Assembly (NCBI RefSeq): GCF_001949145.1
Contig: NW_019091672.1
Coordinates: forward strand, 65,588-125,587
Length of the DNA stretch: 60,000 nucleotides
Reading direction: 5' to 3'
From: Acanthaster planci
Taxonomy: Eukaryota; Echinodermata; Asteroidea; Valvatida; Acanthasteridae
The notes under the pieces are model-generated. The model was not told the origin of the DNA. It ran no database searches and saw nothing but the letters and a program-made list of their open reading frames with translations. The position numbers were made by a program, and so were the translations under genes. Shown here one piece after another: positions 24,101-38,600 of the stretch (its first letter is position 1; each line of letters opens with the position of its first letter).

Positions 24101-27100
24101 TATGGTAACAAGTTTGGGGAGCCCGTTCTGACAGGGTTTGCTCGGTCGTTTGGTTTGCTGATTGGTGACGGGGAGCGGCGGGAATGGGTCAAGCCAATCA
24201 TGTTCAGCGGTGGCATTGGCTCCTTAGAGAGCAGTCATGTGACCAAAGCAAGGGCAGAGCATGGTAAGCAATAACTGATCTCAGGCCACGTTTCAACCCC
24301 ATTTTCACAAGGAGAAAAATGGGGCCCCAAATCACGTTTTTTTTTCTTATTTCTTTTTTTTTTTGCGAACTCAGTTAGCTATATGATGCCTACAATTTGG
24401 TGAAATAATTTTTAACGAAATCTACTAAAAATCAGCCAAATCATGATCTCTGTGGGGCAAATTTAATTAAATTAAACTTTTTGTTTTCACAGAGACAAAG
24501 TTGTTTTCCATAAATATGGCATTAGCAATTAAGAGCAAACCCATGGGAAAACATGTTTTGCTGTTTTCAGGAAGAGACAAATTTGTACCCAGAAATGTAC
24601 ACAAATGTAACAATTTTGCACCTGGTGCATGCTATGGCAAAAGCATGTACTGTACATGTATGTACCGTTTTCATGAAAAGAAAAAAACACATGAATTTGA
24701 GAATTTTTACAAACAGACAAAAGTGTTTGTTTACAGAACAAGCAATTTCAATTGATTTCTACAAATACTATTTTGTATTTTTTGTCATTTAAGATCTCCA
24801 CTTTCATAGAGTAGCATTGGTTAAGTCAAAGGAATGCTAAATCCTGGCAAAAATAAATGTTTTCAAAAGAGACCAACTTTAAATGCAGTTTTCTTGAAAC
24901 CTAATATTTATTCTCTGATGAAACTTCTGTCTCTTCACAAAAACGGTGACAATTTTGTAAAAAAATTTTGAATGAACTGGTCTTTATCATGTTTGAAAGT
25001 ACGCTGTGGACGTAATTCTAATGCCTATGCCTGCATGTTAACAAAATGGCATGCCTACTTCTTACAGTATCAATTGAAGTAAATCACCGTCAAACTCACA
25101 TTTTTCACACGGATTCCTGTCTTCCCCAGGAATGAAAGTGGTGAAGCTTGGTGGCCCTGTCTATCGCATTGGTGTTGGTGGTGGGGCAGCCTCTTCCATT
25201 CAGGTTCAAGGGGATAACACAGAGGAGCTGGACTTTGGAGCAGTCCAGAGAGGGGATGCAGAGATGGAACAGAAAATGAACAGAGTGATCCGTGCCTGCA
25301 TCGAGATGGGGGAAAAGAATCCCATCAGCAGTATTCATGACCAAGGTGCTGGAGGAAATGGTCAGTATATGCATGAAATTATTTGCCACTGTCAAGTTAG
25401 AAAACTGAAACAGCATACCTCCTGATGGTATAAAACTTTTCGATATGCAAAAAAACATCAAAGATAGATCTTGCAGCTTTCTTTTTTTTAATTTCTTGAA
25501 ATACAATTTACAAGGTTTTTGTTGAGGTGCCTGGTAAATTTCTCTTTGAAAAAGCTTGCAAGTACAAAACTTGGATAGACGTCTGGCATTATACATGAAT
25601 ATTTTTAATTTGCTAGGTTGCTATATTCATTGAATTCTCTTGTTAGTCAGTATTTTAAGGAAATGGAAACTGCACAGGGATCAGCATCCCTATTACATTT
25701 AAGTTTAGAAAGTGTTCCATGCATTTACACTCTTGATTTTAAAAAATTCTTGGCAGAATTGTTTGGCAGTTCTGGATGAACCACGAAAATACATGTATTT
25801 GAATAATTTCTGCATAAGGCAATGTCTTGAAGGAGATATCCGAGCCAGCTGGTGCCCTCATAAGAGCTAAAGAATTCCAATTGGGCGATCCAACCATCAA
25901 CACCATGGAATTATGGGGTGCTGAGTACCAGGAGAGCAATGCCATTCTCATTCCAGAGGGGGCATCCAATGCACTGAGAGATATCTGCCGCAGGGAGAAA
26001 TGTCCAGTGTCATTTGTGGGTGACATAACGGGGGATGGGAGGGTAAGTTTAAAAGGTCAGAAGAAAGAAGTGTCCTATGAAAAAAATGTCAAAATATTCA
26101 TACCTACTAGGATTAAAACATATTGCCAAAATGTGGAACCACTGAATAGCATGTTATGTGTGTCTTTTCACTCTGATGTTGCTTGCTTACTCTCTCTAGG
26201 TTGGTTAGAGCTTTCCGTGAATTGCGTTATTGGGATTATTGCGCTAAAGTTGATGACACCATTTAATTCACCTCTCTCTTGCATTTCCTTAAGGAATTAA
26301 CTAAGCCTTTCTCTTAAAATTTTGTCTTGCTTCACCTGTTGATGTTAAATGAATGCCTGTCTGTGTAGTCTTACTTCAGGTGTGCTTTATGTGTATTTAC
26401 AGTAATTTGGATACTTTGAATCTCACATTTAATTGCAGATACGTCTAGAACAGGAAGAGGAAGATTGTGTGGAAAATGGTGGAGTGAATGGAGAGGCTAC
26501 TAACAAGAAGATGCGTTCATGTTCCTACCCAGTTGATCTGGAGCTAGAGTGGGTCTTAGGATCGATGCCCAGAAAGGTCAGTTCTACTTTCCACATTGTA
26601 CACAGCGGTGCTGCTTTGTAACTGCATTGTTAGTGTTGTAATTTGAGTACGGAAGTCTTTATTAAGTTTCCAAATGTCAACTATGCTGCAGATGACACAG
26701 GAATGGTAATTAAACTCGAGCACAGAAATCCTTGGAGCTTAACTGTAGACAATGGTTACCGGCCAAAATGCAGTGCAGCATCTGTGGCCTTTGGCTGGTT
26801 CTAATTGTGGCATTTGCTCAGTACAGTTTGTAAGGTTATGTTTTGGTACTTGTAACTAAAGCAAGCTACTAGACCATGTGGGTTGGCTTGATTAAAATTA
26901 AAAGTGAACTCAACTCTTCATTTATCTAACTTGACAGCATCAATGAAAGAAGTAAAATGGAATTTCATGACCGTCTACCCCTGATGAGTAATTTCAAAGT
27001 TGTACCTTAGTATTTTAAGCTAGATTTTGAAAAGAAAATGAAAGGGCGACTTGGATTGCATGCGAATCCTAAATCAATCTAGTTTTAAGGAGCAATATGA

Positions 27101-30100
27101 ATAATGGCTTTTTTGTGAATTAGATGCAATCAGGATAGAACAATGTTTTGTTTATAATTAGGAATTCATCAAATGGATAAAAATGGAACCTGTAAACACA
27201 GGTTTGTCCTCAGAGGTAGGTTTTGTTTGGTCCCTAGGTCGTAGAAACCCTTGATATTTTACATTGTCTGGGCTTTTTAGACCAATTATTGGTACTTTAC
27301 CGTTTCTCATGTTTAAGGCCCAGAACACTCTGAGATCATCACTGTGGATTCATAAATCAGGAAAATTGAATTTTATGACTCATATATCTTCAATGTAGGT
27401 ATTCAACTTGGATCGAGTGAAACCCAAACTGAAGCCACTAGATTTGCCAGCAGATCTTACCGTTAGAGATGCTGTTGATCGAGTGCTGCGTCTTCCATCT
27501 GTGGCCAGCAAAAGATACCTCACAAACAAGGTAAGCTTTGAACATCTTTTCTGTTTGAAAAGGAGAAAGGTTTCATTGTTTGCTCAGACATATTTCTTTT
27601 GCTTTGAATGTAAACTGTTTCATTCGAAGCATCCAGTTACACCAGTATACCAAGAACTTCATTGCCATTTTGTCCAGTGATTATGAAGCCAAGAAGGTTG
27701 AACCAGGTTGCTGTATCAGGCTTTGAATGGATGCTTTTGCATGGCAATTGGTTGTAGACATTTGAAAGAAATTGTGAAGTCCTGCAAAGTAAACTGTCAT
27801 TCTATGAAATGTCAAATACATTTGCATTTGTTTACGAGTCACAGAATGTAATGGAACTTGTAAATACACCAGCTCGTTGAAGGCTTAACCTTTTAAGAAT
27901 AATTCTCAATTTGCAGTGTCTCTGACCAATTTTCATAATATCTGATATCGAAAGCCTAAAAACCAGAATAAACATATATTATGCAGTGAAGTATAGGAGA
28001 GATTTACCGAGTATTACAGCAGATTTATAAAAAAACCTCTTAAATATTTAAACCAAAAAGTTAAATTATCAAGGAGGGACTGATTTTGAATGACATACTT
28101 TTTTTTCATCAGGTGGACCGTTCAGTGACAGGACTTATTGCTCAGCAGCAGTGCGTTGGCCCCCTCCACACTCCTCTTGCTGACGTAGCAGTCACAGCCT
28201 TGTCCCATTTTGGCACTGTTGGCTCAGCTACTTCCATTGGAGAGCAGCCAATCAAAGGCCTCGTGGATCCGGCTTGCGGGGCCAGGATGTCTGTTGCCGA
28301 AGCCCTGACCAATCTGGTGTTTGCCAGGGTGTCGTCTCTGAAAGTAGGTGGCAGTGATTCAGAAACAAACATATTTGGGCATGATGGTTGCTGGAACATT
28401 TAAACAACACGGTTGGTACAGAATTGCTAGCTAGTTACTGTGACCGTTTTTATGAAATAATCGTGCAAAAGTTTGTTTCCACTGTTTGAAAATTCACATT
28501 TCAGAGTTTAAATGATTTCGGTGAATTTCAACAGAAATGAAGTAATTCTTGAAAGTGAATTTTTCTGTCAAGCAAATAATAAACGGATCATAGAAAGAAT
28601 TATGAGAAAAATATGTTTTTCTCAGGATGTGAAATGTAGTGGAAACTGGATGTGGCCAGCTAAACTACCAGGTGAGGGCGCTGCACTTTTTGATGCCTGC
28701 GTCGCGATGTGTGATACAATGAAACACCTTGGAATAGCCATTGATGGAGGGAAGGATTCACTCAGCATGGCTGCCAGGGTTGCCAAGGAAACTGTCAAAG
28801 CCCCAGGTAAGAACAGTGTTCTCTATACTCCTTTGCTGAATTGAAATCTTTAGTTTTAAATTGGTAGTAATATCGTGCAGTACGTACTATTACACCCTAA
28901 CAGATTACATCAAACCAAATACTTTGTATTACATTTCAAAGGTGCACTGGTCATATCTGCCTATGTTGGTTGTCCAGATATTAGATGCACGATCACTCCT
29001 GATTTCAAGTGTCCAGGAGACTGTGGTGAGTTTTATTTATTGACAGTCATTGAACGGTAATCTTGTTTTCTAATGCTAAGTTTAGTGTATTTTTTCTGTG
29101 TCCTTTGCAAGGCACCTTTACTTTTAATATGGACAGGACAGTTTCAAATTGATGTAAATAATAGCAATTTGAAACCTGTATATAGTTTCTGTAAATTTTT
29201 AGCATTTTCTCATTACGTTTAGTGAAATGTTTTTCAGAGGCTCCGCTACAAAAATATGCGTGCTGACTCTGCAAGTCAATGCACTAGTTTTCTTGGAAGC
29301 CCTTCTTTGGTTAAATTCTTCCAACTAAATTATAGTCTCTTTTCGAAAGGTTTTGGATTTTAGGATGTGGTTGTTAAAATCTTACCCCCATTCACTGCTG
29401 CAGGGAGCATCTTGTTTGTTGACCTGAGCTGTGGCCATCGTCGCCTTGGAGGCTCGGCCCTGGCTCAATGCTACAAGCAGCTTGGTGATAGCGTGCCTGA
29501 TCTTGAGAATGCAACCATGCTGGCTGATGCCTTCAATGTCACCCAGGAACTTCTTGCCGGTTTGTTGACAAATTCATCTAGTCAAAATTGGAATGATTAG
29601 TCAGAGCCAGGATATCTTTTGAAAAATGTTGTTAAAGCAAGGAATAATTTAATTTCTAACTTACAAAAATTCTTGTCAAGGTCTGTTTGATAGCGTACAA
29701 GCAAATCAGAGAAACTTGGAAAGGAAAAATTTGTTATTACAGTTGGAAATGTGTCCACATGTCCATACCACATTTTTGTTTTTGTTTTAGAGGGCTTGTT
29801 GACGGCTGGTCATGATGTCAGTGATGGAGGGTTAATTACCTGCCTGTTGGAGATGACCTTTGCAGGGAATTGTGGGATAGATGTCAGCATACCAAATGGC
29901 AAGAAGGGTAAGACTTGTGCACTCTTTGCAAAGTATTGTAATTTTGCAAATGAGCAAGACTGGTATAAAAGGGAACAATTTCCGGCAGAGGAATAGATGT
30001 TCTTTGTAGCAAAGAGAAAAGTTGAGTGCAATGCTCACTTTAACTTATCCAGAATTTTCTCAGTCCTGCGAATTCCCTTACTCTTGAGGAAACCAGTATT

Positions 30101-33100
30101 ACATTCTTTGCTCTTCAACTCTCAAGGGCACCAGTTTGCATCTAATTGGAATAAAGCCAGGGTGTACTGTATTCCAAAATCTGTTGGATTCTGAAGGGTT
30201 TGGGAGTATTTAGATTACTGTTAGGCTGCGTCTGAATTACTTGCCTGTGGCCAAAATTACACACTAGTCTATGGTAGTGGTTTCAGCCACTTCCCATAGT
30301 TAGGTGCGTGATTTCGGCTTGCAAGTAATTCAGATTTGGCCTTAGATTCTATACCAAAATAGTCTGATTGCCAGTTGTGTTTATGATGTGTAGTATCAGG
30401 TTTGAAGGTACTTTTTGCGGAAGAGCTCGGTCTGGTGTTCGAAGTGTCAACTGAGAATGCTGAGGCTGTGTGCCAGAGGTATGCTGGGAAGGGAGTGCCT
30501 TGCTCTGTGATTGGTCAGTCATGTGGCCAGGGATCAGACTCCATGGTGAGACTTGTATGACTTTTTCCTATTTGGCAGTCATGTATTATCATTGAAGCTA
30601 TGACAAGAAAAGACAAAAACAGATTGATTTCAACTGACTTATTAAAAGACGTGTCTCTAGTTAAGGGGCATTCTCCAGCATGCATGAATCCTCCACTCTG
30701 CAGAAAACCAGCGGCGCATCCTTTAATCTGTGTTTTCAAAGGGCGGATCAAGACCGAGTGAAATAACCATGGCTGGGCCCTACCTTTCTCCGTCCTGTAA
30801 AAGTCTGTCCCAACTTCTTGGCCTTGTGGATTTGGAAGGATCCGAAGGGTGAGAGTCTAGAAAAGGGGAAGGTGGAAGGATTGATTTAAACCATACCTTG
30901 CTCATATGACAGGTGCGAGTCTCGGTGGATGGCAGTGATGTTCTAACTGAACAGATGGTGGTCTTGAGAGATATCTGGGAAGAGACTAGTTTCAGCCTGG
31001 AGAATCTGCAGGCCAATCCGGATTGTGTCGCTGAGGAGAGACTAGGCCTGGCACAGAGGGTGGCTCCTCCATACAAGCTCACCTTTGACCCTAACAACCA
31101 CAAAATAGATGCAGGTATCGTGAGCACCAACTTGGGTTGGATAGATCTGTCTTTTCTTCAAGTGAATCCTTTTAAACTTCTTTCATGAATAACTCACACT
31201 CGCAAAATGTTGGGGTCAAAAGTTATGCACCACAGAAGGATTCAGTATTGCTAGGCATAATATACAACATGATGCATATGATACACAGTGAACCTTTGTT
31301 TGCCTAAAGCTGAGATAATTGTTGTGATAACTTTCAGTGCAGACATCATCCATTTCAAGGATAAGTTTTTCATATATACGCTTGACACAGAGGTGGCCAA
31401 ACCAGGCTTTGTTCGACCTAAAGTGGCTGTGATTCGTGAGGAGGGCAGTAATGGTGATCGTGAGATGGTTGCGTCGCTCTTCAGTGCCGGTTTTGATGTG
31501 TGGGATGTCAATATGCAGGACCTTGCCACAGGAAATGTCACACTGGACCAGTTTAGAGGCGTGGTCTTTGTTGGGGGATTCAGCTATGCGGATGTGTGTG
31601 GATCTGCAAAAGGTTAATAGACCAGAAAGTCACATTTACAATCGTTATCATCGTTAATTACCATTTTGAAATTTCAAGAAGTATGAAAAAGCTTTCTAGC
31701 ATTTTGAGAAATTTGGTACTTTTTTGAGTGGAAATCTGGAAAATGATGTGAGATTTCACCGTGAGTTCTTAAAGTTTCTGATGCAGTAGAATGCCTGTAA
31801 AAACAATGTTTATTGGAATGTGTGATGTTTTTTTACAAATCTGTTAGGTTGGGCAGCAGCGATCCTGTTTAATTCCATTGTGCGCGCTCAGTTTGATGCA
31901 TTCCGTGCTCGTAGTGACACATTCTCTCTGGGTGTCTGCAATGGCTGTCAGCTGATGGGCTTACTGGGCTGGGTGGCCCCAGACAATGGACCAGGGATGC
32001 CAGATGGAGGTAATATCCTAAAAACAAAGTAAATCTGATAATAAGCTTGGAAGCTGCAGTTTCATAATGAATTTCAGTTCATACAAACCTTGAAAATTCA
32101 CCCTTGTGTCTCAAGTAACCGTAAATTTCCTCTGCTGCAGTGATTCATTATGTAAAGAGCACGGTATTATGAGCAACCCTTTCTCAGGAATGTTCCAATC
32201 AGCAAATGTTGGTTTCACAGTTGTAAAAGACAATTTCATTATAAGTCCTCCCCAATTCAAATTGCAGCTACAGTGCCTTAAGTTGTCCAGGAGAGTGTGG
32301 ATATTTTAAAATATCGAAAAAAGTGGTTTTTTTTCAACACATATCCAAAGGGATACAAAATAGTTTTCCTAAAAAAAGAGGATTATAAAAGTGCATGAAG
32401 ATAAATTCAGCCCAAAGACCCTTCCAGTAAATGACAGGACAAATAAACCTAATTTCCAGGATGATTTTCCCTTTTCCTCTTTCCAGATTCTGCATCTTCC
32501 AGACAGGGTGTCTTCCTGACACACAACAAGTCTGAAAGGTTTGAGTCACGCTTTGTGAGTGTGGGAATCAGTGAGAGTCCTTCTGTTCTCCTTCAAGGCA
32601 TGGAGGGGTCTGTTCTGGGCATCTGGGTCGCCCATGGAGAAGGTACACATTTTATTATTATGTTGGTGAAGGAGACTGTTGCAGTGTCAGCTTTACCGAG
32701 TGACAAACTACATGTACATGGAGAGATGTTTTTTTCTTTGCCAGATAAAAATTGAAAATTTGCAAGAGTAAGTGGAAAGCTTTTGAATGATATACTCTTG
32801 ATTCGGTTGGTGTCGCAGCAATTTTAGAGCATCTTGATCTACATGTGGATATAGTCACTCCAAATTAATGGAAGTCCATTCCTTTGATAATACTATGAAG
32901 ATAACTCATTAGCGGTGATATAGGGACTGACTGATTCTTTTTTTTCTGTTTTTACACTTTGCAGGCTACATGAAGTTTGCTACAGACACTATTGTCAACC
33001 AGGTCACTCGGAACAACCTAGCACCCATACGCTACGTGGATGACCAGGGTCGCCCTACCACCCAGTACCCACTCAACCCAAATGGATCCCCGGAGGGGGT

Positions 33101-33275
33101 GGCTGCCCTGTGTTCCCCAGATGGGCGACACCTGGCCCTTATGCCCCACCCAGAGAGGTGCACCTTCATCTGGCAGTGGGCATGGATGCCGCAAGAGTGG
33201 AAGCAGGACGTCAAGGTGTCACCCTGGATGTACATGTTCAAGAATGCATGTTCCTGGTGTCTCCAGAATGCTTAG
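18159..33275 (+). CDS. PFAS: Phosphoribosylformylglycinamidine synthase (FGAM synthase), complete
   Basis: Catalyses FGAR + glutamine + ATP to FGAM, step 4 of de novo purine synthesis, in the cytosol. There are 24 coding exons: 18159-18306, 18529-18703, 19620-19851, 20220-20298, 20535-20643, 21214-21354, 21844-21971, 22259-22387, 24003-24263, 25130-25360, 25819-26042, 26439-26576, 27399-27530, 28113-28343, 28626-28806, 28942-29025, 29404-29559, 29791-29907, 30400-30545, 30913-31114, 31391-31612, 31848-32009, 32487-32642, 32965-33275. They sum to 4095 nt with every phase consistent, giving 1364 aa (human about 1338). Start MAVLHFY parallels human MSPVLHFY. Motifs in order: FTAETHNFPTG, PFSGATTGTGGRIRD, IGVGGGAASS, HDQGAGGNGN, GGKDSLSMAA, GHDVSDGG, then the glutaminase with nucleophile Cys in GVCNGCQ and MPHPERC. 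Donors after 25360 and 26576 are GTCAGT, an uncommon form. Confidence 0.97.
19038..19514. mobile_element. hAT-like non-autonomous DNA transposon (MITE) in a PFAS intron
   Basis: A 477-bp insertion flanked by a perfect 8-bp duplication, gatgatac, at 19030-19037 and 19515-19522. Ends are TAGGGCTG... and ...CAACCCTA, and the sub-terminal parts are rich in GAATATTCGAA-like repeats, a pattern common in hAT elements. No transposase frame is seen inside. It lies in the intron between coding exons 2 and 3 of PFAS. Confidence 0.8.
22576..23747. mobile_element. hAT-like non-autonomous element of 1.2 kb in a PFAS intron
   Basis: Flanked by the 8-bp duplication aataaaga at 22568-22575 and 23748-23755. 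The ends form an imperfect inverted repeat: agtcttgggcggttcc on the left, and the complement of gcacaagcct with GGTTCC/GGAACC-rich sub-terminal sequence on the right. The interior contains GC-rich, CpG-bearing stretches unlike the flanking intron but no convincing transposase. It sits in the intron between coding exons 8 and 9 of PFAS (22388-24002) and makes up most of it. Confidence 0.65.
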
Positions 33276-35637
33276 AGGAATTTCAGGGTATTCTCAGTAC
33301 AACGGTATTGCTTATTTATGAAGCTCACAATGTGACATTTGTGGTTCTAGAGTGTGGTTCTTAACTTGACACAAGTTGGTTTTAAAAAGCAGTTGAAGAT
33401 TGATTCACAAAGCACATCCTGCACAATTAGAAAAGTAATGAATTCTTAAGGATGGTTCGGATAGAATGTGACAAAATGGGACACAATGTTTTCCCAAATT
33501 AAATTTAGAGATATCATACCTATTATTCAGCAGTGTTAACTGGATTTAGTCAATTAAGCATTGTCACATCTGTGATCATCCCAGTGAATTGATATCAATA
33601 CACTGTGTATGGTAAAAATATTCATCAAGTTCTTAATTCTTGAGAGGAATCTTTGACAAAAAAATGAACATGCATACGTGTGTTCTGGTGTATAATGCGT
33701 TCACTAAGGGAACAGTCGAGTCCATTCCATTTAAATTGTAATTTGTGAGGGTAAACAAGAAAAGCCCAAATGCAAGGATGTATCCAGTTTGAATTTAGGT
33801 ATAGGGTGATTGAGAATTTTGCTTGATGGAGATAATTTAACAGTACATACTTTTTGTCTGAAAAAGCTGTACCGTAAATGATGTACAATAGGCCTATGTG
33901 TTGATGGTGTCAATCTTTTGTTTACATGTATGTTTTTTTAATGGACCTTGGAATCCCCCGGCTAGCCTGCCTCCCTCAGCTTGCCTGGCTCCCAGAGGAA
34001 AGAGCACATGTAAGTAAAGTGTGACATCATCAATACATATGCCTATTTCAGTTCTACATTTGCATTTAGTTATGTTATCTTTTATTTTTTCTTCAGTTTC
34101 TGTTTCTGTTTTCACTGTATAATATCAAGGTTATTTGATCTTATTTGACATGGAGATGAATGCCATGTTTGATATACGAAATCTGTGCAGGTGACGCAAA
34201 AAGCTTGGTAACTTCTGTCACCAGAATACACTACATGATAGGAGAATTAATCATGCGTGCTGTTGGTTTGTAGCCTTACAGAAACAATCCTGAATTACCA
34301 ACCATCCAGACCATATATTTTGAAATTGTTGGAATTACACAAATGGAATTATTTAAATTATTTTTTTAGTTTCTTCCAGGGTATGCTGTGTGTTATTTTT
34401 GTAGCCATTAATATCAACGTTTCCTGATGTTACTGAAATTTATTTACTGAAATTCTAAGAGCTGTATTTTTTTTTCACATGTCACTTGGTTTTAAAGTGA
34501 CACACGACTTTAAACATGGTCAGGTGAGAGGTTAATAAAAGTACTTCCATTCATGTTCTTGATGATGTTGGGAAACTTGTTCTCTCAAAATAAAAGAAAA
34601 ACATAAATTGAAAACTAACAAAATGTGAAAGACATAGAAAGAAAACAAAAAGAAACACAACTGCAATAATTGACAAAATATTAAGTGCATATTTATCAAG
34701 AGACTTCTTTGGAATGGCAAAAGGGCATGTCACAACTGTCTGTGACACGGCTACATTTTTACTGAGCCCCCTCCCCTTTGACAATTGTCTGAAACTGTCA
34801 TTGAAATCTTACAGGTGGAACGTCTTGTGCATCTTCAAATTTACAAAACAATATAGCCTTTTGGGAAGAACATTCATTCTAAGAGCTCCATCAAATTTTG
34901 GTTGACTATTTTTCTTGCAGAAATTCTGCTCAAGCAGAGATGTCCTTTTCTCTTTTGTTAAATGAATTTCTGGTTCTGAAAGTTCTGACAGAAACTGGTA
35001 GCACATTTCAGTACATGTACAAACGTTGACAACTCTCAAATGAATTCCACAAATTCATAAAGCAAACAAAATAAATTCAAAGGAATACATCATTGATAAA
35101 ACAGTGCAAAATAACTGGTACAAAAAAAACATACAAAATCTAAACATTCTAAAGACTAATAAAGCATCTATCATTGGTTTTAGTCATGAAATATTTGCAG
35201 GAAAAGAATTCATTGAATTTTGTTTCCAAAATTGTTACCACTAACCTGAAGGAAAGGGAATTCAATGATTTTGGAAAAGTGACTTGGCCTGAGAAATTTG
35301 GCATACACCTGTTGGTGAGAATTACTAGCCTATCATTCAGTCATTGGCCATATTTTTGTGCACAATTTTCAAATTCAAACTGTCTTGCACTTCCGTATTT
35401 CAAGATTACAAAGTTTCTGTATGGCTGATGGAGAATATTGCTAGCAACTGCTGATGGCTGTAACATGTCATCAGCTCAATGAAATGAGGCCATTCAAACA
35501 GCAGCTGAAACCCTCTGAGGATATTTTGTTAACAAGAACGGGACAGATTTCTTCATTCTGGGTTGAAAGGTTGGCCCATGTTCCTCTTCTCAACCCTAAG
35601 ACACACCAAGGCAACCACAAAATCTAACTGAAAAGAC
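33276..35637. other. Intergenic region between convergent PFAS and FANCB
   Basis: The PFAS 3' UTR must begin here on the plus strand and the FANCB 3' UTR on the minus strand. The sequence is AT-rich with several short open frames lacking domain or splice support. I see no third gene. Confidence 0.5.
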
Positions 35638-38600
35638 TCAACTTGAAACCGAGAAAAGACGAGCCAGCCTATTAGCATCTGCATCAGTTTCTATCTGTAA
35701 GTTCAATAACTCTTGTCTTAGCATGCACGCCCTGTCAGAAGCACAGGCTTCAAGATGTAAATCGGAATTACACCATTTTCTCCTTTCGCTCTCAAAATCC
35801 CCTCTGACCTGTTTCAGTTTGTCCCCACCAGAAGGCCCTGCACTGCTGCTATCCCCAATCACAGCTTGGGAGTTATGGCCCTGCAACATGGATGAGGAAG
35901 CAGTGACTAGCAACTGCTGCAGACTTCTGGATGTGCACTGCAATTCCTTGTCAATGGCAGTCAGGGAAGTTTCCATGGCAGACCAGATCTGATTGGTTGG
36001 TGGGAGGGGTTTGATGATGATGTCATCGGGAATTTGCTGATACAGGTGCTGGCAGAAAAGGAGGAGGTCTGTTTGATTCCTGAAATCAAGATAAGATAGA
36101 CATGACCAACAGCCAGTTCATACTTCAAGCAATGAAGAAGCAAAACAAATATGATGTCATGAAAAATTTGAAGCCAACTTTTGCCCAAGTGCTCAACTTT
36201 TATGAATCCCCATTGAGAATATTTGATCTGACACTGGAATTTGCATTCATTTTCAATTTCATGCGATGCATGTACCAGCCTTAACCACTTCCTGCCGGGG
36301 CAGTTATCAACGTATCAATCTCAATAATCAATCTCATCAGAAGGAATCCACTTCGCTCTCGTAGCACCAGGGTAGTGATAAGATTATTTCGTGAATATGC
36401 AGTGGCAGAAATTTGTGCTGGAAATTGGGGGGGGGGGGGTTGGGGGATGGAGAAAGGTGAAGGCATGACTTGCATCGCCATGAAAATTTGAAAAGCAGGG
36501 GGGAGATGACATGAATGATTCTATATAGAAGTCTATGTTCATATGATTGATGTACAGATGCACACATGTACAGTATGTCACATTCATGCAGAATCTGAAT
36601 TCAGAATGGCACATTTATGGCTTTTTTTTGTAGTTTCCCCGCCTTTTCTGAGTGATATCGAATACATTTAAGTCGGTGAGAAGTCTCAAAAAGTCTTTAC
36701 ATTCCTCTATAGTTTTTTGCTCATCACAAAAAAGTGGGGAGGATGATTCAACAGCCCATCGCCCATCTATAAACGTGGGGGGTATACAATACATACCCCC
36801 GTCCCTCCAGGATTTATGCCCATGTGAATATGAGATCATGATTTCATCAGAAGGAATCCAAGTAATGATAAAATTCTTTGGTGAACATGAGATATGGATT
36901 TCATCAGGTGGAATCCACTCTTTGAATGTGCCAGAAAAAATAAAACCACCCAAGTACACGTATGCAGCCAAATCATCCATTGTATGAAACAACTCCAACT
37001 TTAAGAAATGGCAACTCTCAACCAATCTTGCAATGAAAGTTGTCTTCAAGAATCTTGCATTTTAACAGGAATCAAAGTTACCTGTATGGTAACTTGATTT
37101 TGGGGTCAGGAGGTAAATTTCGTGAGCAACATTTATCTTACATGCTAAGCAAAGTCTTAATGGCAGGGTTTTAGCAATACCCAGCATCCATTACAGAGAG
37201 CTGTGCCCTGTGACAGGTTGGGAATGGACAGTTCAGTTGCAACATTTCCTATGATAGCCATTCATATTTGAAATGTGGAAAGACCCCTCCCCCAAATAAT
37301 TCCTCAGCTTTAGACTGGCCAACGTTTATGATGATTAAGTGAGGAATCCATTTCTTTTTCCATTCTATCAACATACCTACTCCATACTGTCAATTTCATC
37401 TTCTTTGGTCCCTCTAGGGACACATTTTTTAATCTTGTCATGCAGAGAGATCCAGAAGAAGCTATCATTCCACCCTGCCTTGGCAAACTCTGGAACCCTA
37501 AGGAGCTCTTCAGGGCGCCCTCCACACACTGCAGGTTGCTGTGCTTGGATATCAGCAGGAGGGGTGTGGCCAGTTGGAGGACGTCAAGAGCTTGCATATC
37601 ACGCAGATACTCTCCTTCTGTTCCAAAAGACAAAGGACCAAAAATTTACTAGGAGGCGACAAAAGAAACAAAATGTTGACCCCAAATTACCATTTATGCT
37701 CCGTCCTGTTTGTGGCCTATATTCCTATACTAATTTGACTTCAGCTCAAAGTTCATCTGAAGTGTGATTTTGTAAGAAATACAGGATAGCCTCCCAAAAA
37801 TGCAACTCAAGGTAATATTATGTGACCCAGCTATGACCAAGCTTTATTTGACTTGAAAAAGGGTTGATTGGCAAACTAGGGAACAGAAATGAACAATAGT
37901 GAGTAAACATTAAACTACTAATAAGGTATAAGACAATAAAAAAGTACATCCGCTTCATTAAAGATTTACAGCAACTCCAGGGTCCATCCAAGAATTCTAA
38001 CTCTTGGTCATTGTTTTACACAATAGACAGTTGCTTCATACTAACGAGCTCAATAGTAGTAGCATAACCCTCCACAAATGGGATTCTCCTTGTCTTTGCA
38101 GGTGCACTGATCACGCAATTACCGTAGCTGTATGCAACCCAGCCCATACAGCAATATCAATAACCATTACTGTGTAGCGATCTTTTAACACTGAAGGGCT
38201 CGTGCACTAAAAGTGCCCGGTCACAATTATTTCTCCCCAAATTGTCAGAAATTGTTGTTTTTGGTATGAAATTAAAGCTTAAGGTGTTACCCTTTCAAAC
38301 CTGAAGACTTCATTTAAATCTGATGATGCTTTGTGGAGATATTTTCAATTATGTGACACAACCCATTCTTCATTCAGTCCGACGGAAGTTTATACAATAA
38401 TCTTGCAAGTCCATGCACTCAATGCATTCAAATCCTATTTACACAACTGTTTCCGTTCCTTACCTCTTCCAAATTTCTTTCTTACTCTGTGCTTAGTAAA
38501 ACTGATGCATATTTCAAGTACTGTACATTTATATGTACTTGATTGCACAGATCTGTTATGGGGAGTCAGGTTGGCAAGGTAGTTCTTCCCTCACCTTCCA

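Noticed and set aside
24501-24792. Overlapping short frames in a PFAS intron
   Set aside because: They lie between well-supported PFAS exons in low-complexity AT-rich sequence and show no domain.
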